Positions 52,984 to 61,830 of a DNA stretch of 64,000 bases are shown in pieces. Location of the stretch: positions 248,001 to 312,000 of the forward strand of contig NZ_JABBGC010000003.1 of the NCBI RefSeq assembly GCF_012927205.1, written 5' to 3'. The translations under genes were made by a program, and so were the position numbers. Numbering within the stretch: position 1 is the first letter of the stretch; each line of letters opens with the position of its first letter. The notes beneath the pieces are model-generated. The model was not told where the DNA came from and did no database searches. It saw only the letters and a list, made by a program, of their open reading frames with translations. This DNA is from Chitinophaga fulva. Its GTDB lineage: Bacteria; Bacteroidota; Bacteroidia; Chitinophagales; Chitinophagaceae.

Positions 52984-54666
52984 TTATTGCAGGGGATCAA
53001 AAGCACCTCCATCCCATCCATTTGTTTGTTTAAGATTGCCATTCAACTCCAGGTGTTTGGTGTTGATAGGATAAAAATAGTAATTTGGCTTGAAGTCTAT
53101 TTTGAATACTTTGTCCACTGCCACCAGTGAATCCCTGAAATATTGGTCGTAGTTCAGATCAAGATTAACCGTATCCTGTATTTTACTGAATTCATTCTGT
53201 GGTATCAATAGGGTAATGACAAGGCCATGCCTTACCTTCCCATTCAGTTCCTGTTCAAATAATTTCCATCTTCTCAGGTCCCAATAGCGCTTTCCTTCAT
53301 AGGCAAACTCTATTTTTCTTTCCAGTCTGACCGCATCCCGCATAGCTTCTGTACTCATGCCGGCTTTCATTCCGTACAGGTTATCGCCGCCGGCATCTAT
53401 ACCAGCACGTTTCCGGATGAGTTTAAGTATTTCATATGCCTCACTGGTTTTACCAGTTTCGTTGGCGCACTCCGCCAGGTTCATCAACACTTCGGCAAAA
53501 CGTATTTCCACCCAGTCCGTACTGCTGTTGTAGGTAAAGAATTTGGAATAACTTACATCTACCGCCTTTTTACAATAAAAACCGGTTTGTGTCAGGAACT
53601 GTGTTTCTGCGCCAACATAGTTCCATTGCCTTCTTCCCGCTTTCCCGCTCAGCTCCCAGGGACATCCATTATAGGCGATGGTGGCGGCAAAACGGGGGTC
53701 CCTGTTCCGCCAGTAGTGCACCGCATCATAGCCGGCAGCCGGGTCCGTGATAGGCCGGCCGTCTTTCATGGGAAAAGCATTGACCATTTCCAGCGTCGGA
53801 TGATTGGCCCCGGTGTTATTTTGTGCTTCACTCAGCGGGCGGGTGGCGGCGTTCCAATCATTCACTTTATCAGGGTAGGAATACCGGTTTACCCAAACCA
53901 CTTCTTTATTCATTTCATCAAACCAGATATTGGCGAACTTATCGTACAGCCCTACCCCTGCAGCTTCCAGCACCTCTCTGGCCGCCTTGTTCGCGTCATA
54001 GGCTTTTTGCCATCTCGCCTGATCATTGGCAGGATTGAATTGCGGGCTTGCATAGTACAACAGTATCCTTCCTTTTAATGCAAGAGCGGCCCCCTTTGTG
54101 ATCCTGCCCAGGTCATTACCTGTCCAAGTGGGCGGTAACAGCCTGGCTGCATTATCCAGGTCGGCCGCCATCTGGTCAACGCACGCGGATGTTTTACTTC
54201 TTGATACTTCCAGGTTGTCTGTGATCTGCTGAGGCTCCAGGATCAGTGGCACACCTCCATATAATCTCACCATTTCAAAGTAGCGCCATGCCCTGAAAAA
54301 TAATGCCTGCCCTTTTAACACATCCTTTGTTGTAGCAGGCAGGGTCCCTCCATCGATATTTTTCAGGAGGATGTTAATATTTCTGATATTACTAAAAGAC
54401 CATAGATCAAAAGAGTTAATGGTGAGCTGACCATACATCACAGCATCTCCTCCAGGTGCTTCATCTGAGGTACCGGCATCAGCAGTGTTCCAACCCGGAA
54501 GGTTATCCTCATACAACTTGTTTACATAAGCAGTGGCCAGCTTATTATCTTTCCATATATCAGACTCGTTAACAGCGCTCAGGTCTTTTTTGTCCAATAC
54601 CTTACTGCAAGCAGTGAAGCAAGCCATTAAAGACAGGGCATATATAGTAGTATATCCGAATTTCAT
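52984..54666 (-). CDS. susD: SusD/RagB family glycan-binding lipoprotein
   Basis: A 560-residue lipoprotein with lipobox FTAC (Cys20). The SusD layout is clear: KLYEDNLPGWN near the start, then GQALFFRAWRYFEMVRLYGGVPLILEPQ, KGAALALKGRILLYYASPQFNP and VRLERKIEFAYEGKRYWDLRRWK. SusD proteins form the lid of the SusC transporter and bind the glycan. It lies 18 bases after the SusC stop. The gene symbol follows the family, not the substrate. Confidence 0.93.
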   Translation of the reverse strand: MKFGYTTIYALSLMACFTACSKVLDKKDLSAVNESDIWKDNKLATAYVNKLYEDNLPGWNTADAGTSDEAPGGDAVMYGQLTINSFDLWSFSNIRNINILLKNIDGGTLPATTKDVLKGQALFFRAWRYFEMVRLYGGVPLILEPQQITDNLEVSRSKTSACVDQMAADLDNAARLLPPTWTGNDLGRITKGAALALKGRILLYYASPQFNPANDQARWQKAYDANKAAREVLEAAGVGLYDKFANIWFDEMNKEVVWVNRYSYPDKVNDWNAATRPLSEAQNNTGANHPTLEMVNAFPMKDGRPITDPAAGYDAVHYWRNRDPRFAATIAYNGCPWELSGKAGRRQWNYVGAETQFLTQTGFYCKKAVDVSYSKFFTYNSSTDWVEIRFAEVLMNLAECANETGKTSEAYEILKLIRKRAGIDAGGDNLYGMKAGMSTEAMRDAVRLERKIEFAYEGKRYWDLRRWKLFEQELNGKVRHGLVITLLIPQNEFSKIQDTVNLDLNYDQYFRDSLVAVDKVFKIDFKPNYYFYPINTKHLELNGNLKQTNGWDGGAFDPLQ

Positions 54667-54684
54667 AAATATTTTCTTTTCACG

Positions 54685-57600
54685 TTATAAGGTAATGTTC
54701 AGGCCAAAGGTGTAGTTCTTCATCAAAGGATAAGAGCGCAGGCTTGCTGCTTCCGGGTCCCTGACCTTCACATGATCTTCCAGCAACAACAGGTTGGTGC
54801 CTATGAAGAAGACCCGCACTGCCGCGAGGCCGCTTCTTTTCACCAAGGCCTTGGGCAGGTCATACGACAGGTTGACATTTTTCAACCGTAAAAAGGAGCC
54901 GTTCCGCAGCCAGAATGTAGAAGCATCATCTGCTGTATTCCTTGCCGCCCGTGGAAATGCGGCATTAGGATTTTCGGGAGTCCAGTGATCATTCCAGTAA
55001 GAAAAGTTTGTTTCTTCTGTTCTGGTTTGTACATAACGAACATCAATCATTGTTTTACTACCTGCCAGTCCCTGGAAAAGCAGGTCCAGCCCCAACCCTT
55101 TCCAGGTGCATCCCAGCGCTATGCCATAATTTATCGGGGGATTGCTGTAGTTGGCGATATATTGTGCATCATTATCATCAATTTTTCCGTCCGGTTTATC
55201 GTCCACCGCCCCGCGCAAATCGCGGTAATTGAGCATTCCCAGTTCTGGTTTCTGGCCAAAGATCGTATAGCCGGCAGGTAGCGCATCGAGGTCTGCCTGT
55301 GTGCGGATGATCCCCGTGGCTTCATATCCCCAGATACGGTCCATATTGTACCCGATAATGGATTTATAGGCACGTTGATTGACCGGCTGGTCCTGTACCT
55401 TTACTTCGTTGGTAGCATACCCGAAATTGCCGGACACATAGTAGCTGAAATGTTTGTTTACAGCACCGTTATACCTTGCAGACAGTTCAAACCCTTTTGC
55501 ATTGATAACGCCGTAATTTTCTGCCGGGAGCGTTGCCCCGAAAGTAGATGGAACACTTTGCTGCCTGGCGCCCAGGATATCATAAGTATGGGTACGGAAC
55601 ACGTCCGCCGAAAAATTCAGTTTACCACCCAGCATGTAGGCATCCAGTCCGCCATTCCAGGATACGGACTTCTCCCAGGTGATATCCGGGTTAGACAATG
55701 AGCCCGGCGTGATACCGCTCGTAATACCGCCAAAAACAGCTCCGTTAGCCACATTATAACGTTGCATCCATTGCCAGCCACCAACAGCGTCATTACCGAT
55801 CAAAGCTATCGTGCTTCTTAATTTAAGGTCGTTGACAAACCGCACATTGTCTTTAAAGAAAGGCTCTTCCGAAATGCGCCATATGGCAGACATAGAAGGG
55901 AAAAAGCCCCAGCGCCTCGAGGTTGAAAACTTTACAGAACCATCATATCTGAAAGCTCCTTCCAGGATATATTTATCAGCATAATTATAATTCAACCTGC
56001 CTATATAGGAAGCACGGCCGTCTTCCCATCCGCCCCCATTCGCAAACTGGCTGGCAGCGCTGCCGGCAAACAGCTGGTCAATGGAAGGCGAAACGAAATT
56101 ATTACGCTGACCGTTAAAGTTGTTTCCATTGCTTTCTGCCTGTTCATACACCAATAACGCACTCAATTTATGAGGGCCGAAAGCGCGGTTATAGGATATA
56201 TATCCATCCAGCTGGTAAGCTTCCTGGTTATCATATGACTCGTAAAGGAACTCCCCGTCATTGCGTGTTTTCACGCTTTCCAGTTCATCTGTGACAATGT
56301 GATTGTGTTCACCTGTACGTTTAAACACGGATAACTCATACGGCAGGCTGAACTGCTTCACGAAGTCGGTCCTGGAATATTTATTGAACATGACCTTTAA
56401 CTCGAGCCCGGGTACAAATGGCACCTTATAGCGAAGCGTGGCGATCGTGTTATAATTGGCAAACTTCTTTTTGTTATAGCCAGTCTGACCTTCTGTGATA
56501 GCCAGTGGCGACCATTCTACATAAGTACCATTCAGTTTACCATTGATATACGGTGGCACAGACTGGGTCCTGAACAGGAATGCCTTATACAGGTCCTGCA
56601 TATTATCGCCGTCATTGTCATATCTCCAATAAGGCTTCTGGTCGTTCCTGACGTCCATGCTTACATTTAAGGAAGCAGTGAGGTTACTGGTGATATCTGC
56701 GTCCACACTTGCTCTTAAAGTATTCTTTCGAAAGTCCAGCTTATTAAAAGAACCCGTTGCATAGAAGTAAGTGCCATTCATAAAATACCGCACCTTGGGA
56801 GAACCTCCGCTGACCGATAATGAATGCCGCGTAGTGACAGGATTTTTCCAGGCCTCGTCTATCCAGTTCCAGTTATGTGTTTTAAAATAATCCAACTCAT
56901 CAGGGGAATAATACCTGGCATCGTTGGTTGGGGTATTATCGATACGCAGGGCGTCATTAATGGTAAGGGCCTGATTGTAGGCATTCTGGGCTTCAGGAAT
57001 GCGTATAGGTTTCTCTACGCCTACCGAACCGCTGTATGAAATAGCGGTATTCCCTTCTTTGCCCTGCCTTGTTGTTACCAGGATAACGCCGTTGGCTGCA
57101 CGGGAACCGTATACGGCAGCAGAAGCTCCATCCTTTAGTATGGAGATATTATCTACCTCACTTGGGTCCAGTGCATCGAAGGCAAATTTATCGCGCACAA
57201 CGCCGTCAATTACGTATAGGGGATCGGCGTTATTCCAGGTACTGGCAGCACGTATAGTGATGGAGGAAGCCATGCCTGGTTTTCCACCGGATTGCGTGAT
57301 ACGTACTCCCGACAGTCTTCCCGCCAGGGCATTAGAAAGATTGGCCACCGGTTGATCTTTGATTTCCTTTCCGGAGACCGTTGCAATGGAACCTGCGAGC
57401 GTGGCCCTTTTTTCCGTTCCGTATCCCACTACCACTATTTCATTCAGTCCGCTGGCGCTGCTGCTAAGTGTCACATCCAGGTGGTTGTTTCCTCCCACGC
57501 TGGTCTCCCGGCGGTTGAATCCTATATAGGAAAAAACCAGGGCTGCATTAGGCCCCGCCTGAATGGTGTAATGTCCGTTCCTGTCCGTGACCGTTCCTCC

Positions 57601-58107
57601 GGCAGCATCCTTTACCTGTACGGTAACGCCTACCAATGGGGTCCCCAGCGTGTCTTTTACTGTTCCCGAAACACGGAAGGTATCTGCTGCGGTTTCAGTT
57701 CCACGGTGCCGGGCAGGATCTGCCAACTGTCCGGGAACTCCTTGAATACGGCTTTGCGGATTGCTCTTCACGGTAATAGTATTTCCGAGCTTTTTGAAAG
57801 ACCAGTTCAGCTTTTCTGCCAGGCTGTCCAGTATATTGTCCGCTGTCAGGCTGCGGGCGTTTATTCGGACAACTGTATCGGGATTAATGCTACGGGCGTC
57901 GAATACAAAAGTGACAGCGGTTTTCTGGTTGATAATGGAAAATAGTTTTCTTACGGAGATGTTTTGAAAATTTTCTGTGATAACGTGGTTCATTTGGGCA
58001 TTTACATTTTTCCCGGATGAGGTATTGAACGCAATCAGTTCTGCCAGGAAGTAAATGAGAAGACATCTTGCCCACATCAATAATACCGTGGATAATCTTT
58101 TTTTCAT
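54685..58107 (-). CDS. susC: SusC/RagA TonB-dependent transporter with STN domain
   Basis: A 1140-residue outer-membrane protein starting at the ATG at 58107 (MKKRLSTVLLMWAR). Order: signal peptide; STN secretin-like domain (about 40-115); a carboxypeptidase-like DUF4480 beta domain with VSGTVKDTLGTPLVGVTVQVK; the plug with VVGYGTEKRATLAGSIATVSGKEI; then the 22-strand barrel, ending TFGLNITL. The STN domain talks to a FecR anti-sigma factor, and the FecR and sigma genes are just upstream. It imports the glycan together with SusD. Confidence 0.93.
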   Translation of the reverse strand: MKKRLSTVLLMWARCLLIYFLAELIAFNTSSGKNVNAQMNHVITENFQNISVRKLFSIINQKTAVTFVFDARSINPDTVVRINARSLTADNILDSLAEKLNWSFKKLGNTITVKSNPQSRIQGVPGQLADPARHRGTETAADTFRVSGTVKDTLGTPLVGVTVQVKDAAGGTVTDRNGHYTIQAGPNAALVFSYIGFNRRETSVGGNNHLDVTLSSSASGLNEIVVVGYGTEKRATLAGSIATVSGKEIKDQPVANLSNALAGRLSGVRITQSGGKPGMASSITIRAASTWNNADPLYVIDGVVRDKFAFDALDPSEVDNISILKDGASAAVYGSRAANGVILVTTRQGKEGNTAISYSGSVGVEKPIRIPEAQNAYNQALTINDALRIDNTPTNDARYYSPDELDYFKTHNWNWIDEAWKNPVTTRHSLSVSGGSPKVRYFMNGTYFYATGSFNKLDFRKNTLRASVDADITSNLTASLNVSMDVRNDQKPYWRYDNDGDNMQDLYKAFLFRTQSVPPYINGKLNGTYVEWSPLAITEGQTGYNKKKFANYNTIATLRYKVPFVPGLELKVMFNKYSRTDFVKQFSLPYELSVFKRTGEHNHIVTDELESVKTRNDGEFLYESYDNQEAYQLDGYISYNRAFGPHKLSALLVYEQAESNGNNFNGQRNNFVSPSIDQLFAGSAASQFANGGGWEDGRASYIGRLNYNYADKYILEGAFRYDGSVKFSTSRRWGFFPSMSAIWRISEEPFFKDNVRFVNDLKLRSTIALIGNDAVGGWQWMQRYNVANGAVFGGITSGITPGSLSNPDITWEKSVSWNGGLDAYMLGGKLNFSADVFRTHTYDILGARQQSVPSTFGATLPAENYGVINAKGFELSARYNGAVNKHFSYYVSGNFGYATNEVKVQDQPVNQRAYKSIIGYNMDRIWGYEATGIIRTQADLDALPAGYTIFGQKPELGMLNYRDLRGAVDDKPDGKIDDNDAQYIANYSNPPINYGIALGCTWKGLGLDLLFQGLAGSKTMIDVRYVQTRTEETNFSYWNDHWTPENPNAAFPRAARNTADDASTFWLRNGSFLRLKNVNLSYDLPKALVKRSGLAAVRVFFIGTNLLLLEDHVKVRDPEAASLRSYPLMKNYTFGLNITL

Positions 58108-58257
58108 ACTTTTAACGTGTTTTTGTTTAAGCAAACGTCGCCTGTGCGCGGAGGCTCCACTTTCCGCACGATGACGCATTTTTACATTAACAGGCCGGTA
58201 GTCCTGTCCGATTACCGGCATTTTTTTAATGCGGTTATTGCATATGTATATCGGATT

Positions 58258-59208
58258 TTAAAATTCAGATAGGATCACCTTTCCAGCTTCAATCCTGTAT
58301 TTAAAGTCATAGTTAAAGGACAGGCTTTCCATTACTTCCTGAAGTGTTGGATTACTGTACTCTCCGGTAAGTCGCCATTGCCGCGACTTCAATTGGTTGA
58401 TATCAAATTGTACTCCATAAAATCGCTCCAGTTTGGCAAGCACCTCGCTGATGTTGGCGTTGTCGAAATAAATGATCATCTGTTTCCAGGCAAAACGTTT
58501 CCTGAAACTAAATTTCCCCTTTTCGATATAGTCGTTCTTCCTGGTATATACCACCTCTTCTCCAGGTGTTAGTACAACGCCCGGGGCGTCACCTTTTTCC
58601 ACCAGCACTTTACCATTTGCCAGGGAAACGATGATCTGTGGGTCATCAGCAAAGGCAGCAACGTTAAACGCAGTGCCCAGCGCCGTCACGGCCAGCTTCC
58701 CCGTATGTACCGTAAAGGCTTGTCCTGGTTGACTGTGGATATCAAAACAGGCTTCGCCCTGAAGTTGCACATCCCGGTGTTTCCGGCCAAAGTCGCCCCT
58801 GACCTTTAATACCGAACATGCGTTGAGCGTTACGGTAGTGCCGTCTGCCAGGCGAAAGCTTCTGACCTCACCAAATGAAGTGGTATATTCTTTTTCATAA
58901 CCGCGGAAATAGTTAAAATAAATAAACCCTACACCCATTAATACGACCAGCATAGCAGCAGCTATCCACCACCTCCCGCGGGCGGTATAACTACTTCCCG
59001 GGGCAGGCACGGCGCTGAGTCCTTCATCAAGCCTGGATAACTGTTTCCATCCTTTTCTCTGTTTCCGGTCATGCTTCCTTTCGCCGTGTACGTCGGGATA
59101 CTCGTCCAGATCGTTCTCATCCAGCCATCGATATACCAGGCTTTCTTCTTCAGGAGTACATTCCCCATTAAAATATTTTTCCAGTAGTGCTCTGTCTATC
59201 GGCGCCAT
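58258..59208 (-). CDS. FecR family anti-sigma factor
   Basis: A 316-residue single-span protein. The cytosolic N-terminal part (YFNGECTPEEESLVYRWLDEND) is followed by one membrane span at about 83-103 (IAAAMLVVLMGVGFIYFNYF). The periplasmic FecR domain has YTTSFGEVRSFRLADGTTVTLNACSVLKV and AFNVAAFADDPQIIVSLANGKVLVEKG, then a C-terminal DUF4974-like end. It senses the STN domain of the SusC protein and controls the sigma factor next to it. Confidence 0.92.
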   Translation of the reverse strand: MAPIDRALLEKYFNGECTPEEESLVYRWLDENDLDEYPDVHGERKHDRKQRKGWKQLSRLDEGLSAVPAPGSSYTARGRWWIAAAMLVVLMGVGFIYFNYFRGYEKEYTTSFGEVRSFRLADGTTVTLNACSVLKVRGDFGRKHRDVQLQGEACFDIHSQPGQAFTVHTGKLAVTALGTAFNVAAFADDPQIIVSLANGKVLVEKGDAPGVVLTPGEEVVYTRKNDYIEKGKFSFRKRFAWKQMIIYFDNANISEVLAKLERFYGVQFDINQLKSRQWRLTGEYSNPTLQEVMESLSFNYDFKYRIEAGKVILSEF

Positions 59209-59285
59209 AGCATTATTCTTGAAAAGGCCGTCGGTTATATAAGTGTATAAAACACCCTGTATACCCTAAACCGATTTAAAAAAAA

Positions 59286-59834
59286 TTAAAATTTTCCTGA
59301 AGCTATTTTTCTAAGGGCCAGGGACACGTGATATTCCACTGTTTTTACGGATATGTCCATCCTGTTTGCTATTTCCGGGTAGCTAAGACCGCTATACCGG
59401 CTCAGGTAAAAGATCTCCCGGGTTTTATGTGAAAGGGACTCCAGCAGGGTATGAAGGTAAGCCTGCAGGTCTTTATAGCGGATATGCTCCTCAGGGCCAT
59501 CCAATGCACGGGGGGTAGTTACATGTTCAGCAGCCTGCTTTTTCTTTTGCCTCATTTTGAGATAAAAAAAGGCGGTATATTTTGCGCAGCGGGTGATATA
59601 ATTTTCAAATGGGCCTTTTAATTCAATTTTTTCACGTCGTAACCAGAGGGAAGTAAACACGTCCTGTACGATATCTTCGGCATCTTCTTCAGAATCAGTA
59701 TAATAAAATGCTATGTTATATATCTTTCGTTCATACGATTGATATATTAAACGGAATACCATAGCGTCACCCTGTGCCAGTCCTGTTAACAAATACATGT
59801 CGTCATTGGAGAGGGGCGATAATTCAGGCACCAT
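59286..59834 (-). CDS. ECF sigma factor of the PUL (sigma-70, Bacteroidetes expansion type)
   Basis: A 182-residue ECF sigma factor. Region 2: FRLIYQSYERKIYNIAFYYTDSEEDAEDIVQDVFTSLWLRR; region 4: TREIFYLSRYSGLSYPEIANRMDISVKTVEYHVSLALRKI. It leads the run sigma - FecR - SusC - SusD - GH31, the standard trans-envelope control of a PUL. The region upstream also holds the start of precursor 2 on the other strand. Confidence 0.93.
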   Translation of the reverse strand: MVPELSPLSNDDMYLLTGLAQGDAMVFRLIYQSYERKIYNIAFYYTDSEEDAEDIVQDVFTSLWLRREKIELKGPFENYITRCAKYTAFFYLKMRQKKKQAAEHVTTPRALDGPEEHIRYKDLQAYLHTLLESLSHKTREIFYLSRYSGLSYPEIANRMDISVKTVEYHVSLALRKIASGKF

Positions 59835-60140
59835 TCACTATTTAATTTGTCCGGAAGATAACAATGTCCTGAAGTACTTTATAGTAGCATTTAACCGATT
59901 TATACATAAATTTTAGCAATGGGGTTCTATTTCCCGTTGCTTTTCTCCATAAGCAGCTAAAATCCGTACATAATCAGATAATTTCTATCAAACGTATCCA
60001 TCCTAAACAGGTGATATTTGTATCAGCATAATATCAGCTATAAACCTATAGCTACTCGTGTACCAATCCTAAAGAAATTTCTGTACAATATTTATTCAAA
60101 ATGTAAACCCTTTATTTGTCCAAGTATTAACACAATCAAT
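59835..60140. other. Divergent promoter region of the sigma factor and precursor 2
   Basis: A 306-base AT-rich gap. It holds the block shared with precursor 1 (59959-60025). A weak inverted repeat, AGCAATGGGG with CCCGTTGCTT, lies near 59915-59942. No gene is seen. Confidence 0.5.
59959..60025 (+). promoter_or_regulatory. Upstream block shared with precursor 1
   Basis: AAAATCCG, AATCAGATAATTTCTA and CATCCTAAA recur in the same order before precursor 1 at 27387-27455. A common promoter or regulator site is likely (inference). Confidence 0.5.
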
Positions 60141-60392
60141 ATGAAAAAGACGACAGTAAAAAAATTAAGCCTCAAGATGATCAAGATTGCTCAATTAAAC
60201 GACAATGGCGCCCAATTCATCCTGGGTGGCAACGTTGGGCCTACTGCTCCAACCGGAACGACAGGAAGTCCAACAGGCGCCCCTACCGGACCCGTTACCA
60301 GCCCTACATCCTGGAGTACAGGCCCTGCCGGCCCTCCGACTACATGTGCCACCGGACCAGGCACCATCACCGTAGCATGTCCTCACGGATGA
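60141..60392 (+). CDS. Precursor 2: RiPP-type leader with collagen-like Gly-Pro-Thr core
   Basis: An 83-residue peptide starting at the ATG at 60141; a longer frame from 60018 is not needed. Leader residues 7-20 (KKLSLKMIKIAQLN) are nearly the same as in precursor 1, followed by FILGG, a double-Gly site. The core is Gly/Pro/Thr/Ser-rich (VGPTAPTGTTGSPTGAPTG, STGPAGPPTT) and ends in two Cys (TCATGPG, VACPHG). It converges with the C39-like/dioxygenase gene at 60496-61491. I infer hydroxylation of its prolines and export after Gly-Gly cleavage. Confidence 0.7.
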   Translation: MKKTTVKKLSLKMIKIAQLNDNGAQFILGGNVGPTAPTGTTGSPTGAPTGPVTSPTSWSTGPAGPPTTCATGPGTITVACPHG

Positions 60393-60440
60393 TAATCCTT
60401 CCGGGGAAGTACAGACTTTAATTACGCATCATACAATTAT

Positions 60441-60478
60441 AAAAAAACCTTCAAATCGTTTGATTTGAAGGTTTTTTT
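60441..60478. terminator. Bidirectional terminator between precursor 2 and the dioxygenase
   Basis: AAAAAAACCTTCAAATC (60441-60457) and GATTTGAAGGTTTTTTT (60462-60478) form a perfect 17-base stem with loop GTTT and T-runs both ways. Confidence 0.88.
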
Positions 60479-60495
60479 ATGATCAGATTATACTA

Positions 60496-61491
60496 TCACA
60501 ACTGGATCCATATGTTACAGGCGAACTTTGTTCCCGCTGTTACCGGTGCCCCTCCGTGCAGCGAATAGATCAGGTCCGTGTGCTGTTCGTCAAGATTGAT
60601 GAAAGACAACGCCATCCCCTTCTTAGGGCTTACACTAAAACCTATTTCCGGGAATATGGTCTCCCCTCCTTCAAAATCATCATTCAGGTACACCAACAAT
60701 GTAGCCTTGCGTTTCACGCCTGTTTCAAAAGAGTCAAAATGTGGTCTGTATTCCTGCCCGTCTCCATAACGGACACACTGTAAATCTTCCACGCGCGCTA
60801 TTTCCACCTCCATCAGGTCTGCCGCCCGTTCTACAATATCCTTAAATACCGTATCCTGCCGGCAGGTAGTAATAAATGCCGAGTAGCTGGTCCGGTGCCC
60901 CGTCACCTCATTGCTACCGTCCGCCGCTCCAGTCATGCTTCTGTAGAACAGGTTATGCTGTTCACAATAGTCGATCATATACTTACATTCCTCCTCCGAC
61001 AAAAAATCTTCCACTGCAAAAATGGTATCAACATAAGCGTCCTGCTTAGATAAATCTTCCTGCGCACAAGCTTCACAAAATTCTTTGTCAACAACAACTT
61101 CCTTGATGTCCAGGTATTGCAGCACTGTTAACTCATCCACTGCATAGGTGGGCACATCCGCAGATAAATACTGTAAGCGCACCTGTTGTTCTTCCACGCT
61201 TTCTATTATTACCAATACCTCTTCCTCCTGGTCCTGTATCCGGACAACGGCCATCGTTGGAAAAACAGTGGCATCTGTGATATTGCAAGGGGCCGTTTTT
61301 AGCTCATGCCGGACACCCCATCCCTGTAATTCCGTGCTTATATCCTGCATAGTCGTTGCCGGGTATGTTTCTTTCCCATACAGGGCGGTCCGTACTTTTA
61401 ATCGCCCCATATTAATATGGTGCAGACCAAGGAAATGAATCACTAAATTAGCCGTATAATGATGTGCTATAGTATGGAACTTTGGTTTCAT
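60496..61491 (-). CDS. C39-like + prolyl-4-hydroxylase-type dioxygenase
   Basis: A 331-residue protein starting at the ATG at 61491 (MKPKFHTIAHHYTANLVIHF). It is a paralog of the C-terminal 330 residues of the fusion at 27986-29740 but lacks the hydrolase domain. About 5-132 is a C39-peptidase-like domain without catalytic Cys or His (YPATTMQDISTELQGWGV, FPTMAVVRIQDQEEEVLVIIE); a CEAC pair follows. About 150-331 is the Fe(II)/2OG domain: His251 and Asp253 (HFD), His312 (SLHGG), Lys322. Precursor 3 lies upstream in the same direction and precursor 2 converges from the other side, so it probably serves both. Confidence 0.78.
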   Translation of the reverse strand: MKPKFHTIAHHYTANLVIHFLGLHHINMGRLKVRTALYGKETYPATTMQDISTELQGWGVRHELKTAPCNITDATVFPTMAVVRIQDQEEEVLVIIESVEEQQVRLQYLSADVPTYAVDELTVLQYLDIKEVVVDKEFCEACAQEDLSKQDAYVDTIFAVEDFLSEEECKYMIDYCEQHNLFYRSMTGAADGSNEVTGHRTSYSAFITTCRQDTVFKDIVERAADLMEVEIARVEDLQCVRYGDGQEYRPHFDSFETGVKRKATLLVYLNDDFEGGETIFPEIGFSVSPKKGMALSFINLDEQHTDLIYSLHGGAPVTAGTKFACNIWIQL

Positions 61492-61521
61492 AAATACAAT
61501 CTCTAATTGCTTTCTGTAACC

Positions 61522-61561
61522 AACAGCAAACAACACTCCCGGAGGAATGTTATTTGCTGTT
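61522..61561 (-). promoter_or_regulatory. Hairpin between precursor 3 and the dioxygenase gene
   Basis: 61522-61539 pairs with 61544-61561 as an 18-base stem with two G-U or mismatch positions and a CGGA loop. It has no strong T-run, so partial termination or an mRNA-protection role, giving more precursor than enzyme, is possible (inference). Confidence 0.55.
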
Positions 61562-61584
61562 GAGATTAATTTAATGGTCGTGCA

Positions 61585-61830
61585 TCAAATTGGACAACAA
61601 GGGCCAACGTTACCATTGGTGATTTGACAAGGATATCCGATGCTGTACTGGCAGGGAGATCCCGGAGGCGGCATTGGGCCGGCAGGGCCGGTTGTGTAAC
61701 CACCACCATAAGTAGGAGGACCAGCAGGACCGGTACCTGTACCACCCCATAAGTTCTTCTGTCCGTCAAGACTCAAACTCGCAATTTCCACTTTGCGCAG
61801 GTTGAGCTTTTTGAATGTTTGTTTTTTCAC
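61585..61830 (-). CDS. Precursor 3: RiPP-type leader with TGPAGP-repeat core, GTG start
   Basis: An 81-residue peptide that starts with GTG at 61830; there is no ATG in frame that would keep the leader. Leader KKLNLRKVEIASLS matches LxLxxxxIAxLN and ends in LWGG. The core has TGPAGPPTYGGGY and TTGPAGPMPPPGSP, so the hexamer TGPAGP occurs twice, as it does once in precursor 2. Four Cys lie near the C-terminus (PCQYSIGYPCQI, GPCCPI). The gene is upstream of, and in the same direction as, the C39-like dioxygenase, 93 bases away, with a hairpin between. Confidence 0.7.
   Translation of the reverse strand: MKKQTFKKLNLRKVEIASLSLDGQKNLWGGTGTGPAGPPTYGGGYTTGPAGPMPPPGSPCQYSIGYPCQITNGNVGPCCPI

Noticed and set aside
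60018..60140. Upstream start (60018) for precursor 2
   Set aside because: It would add about 41 residues without leader features before the canonical KKLSLK leader, and overlaps the conserved upstream block.
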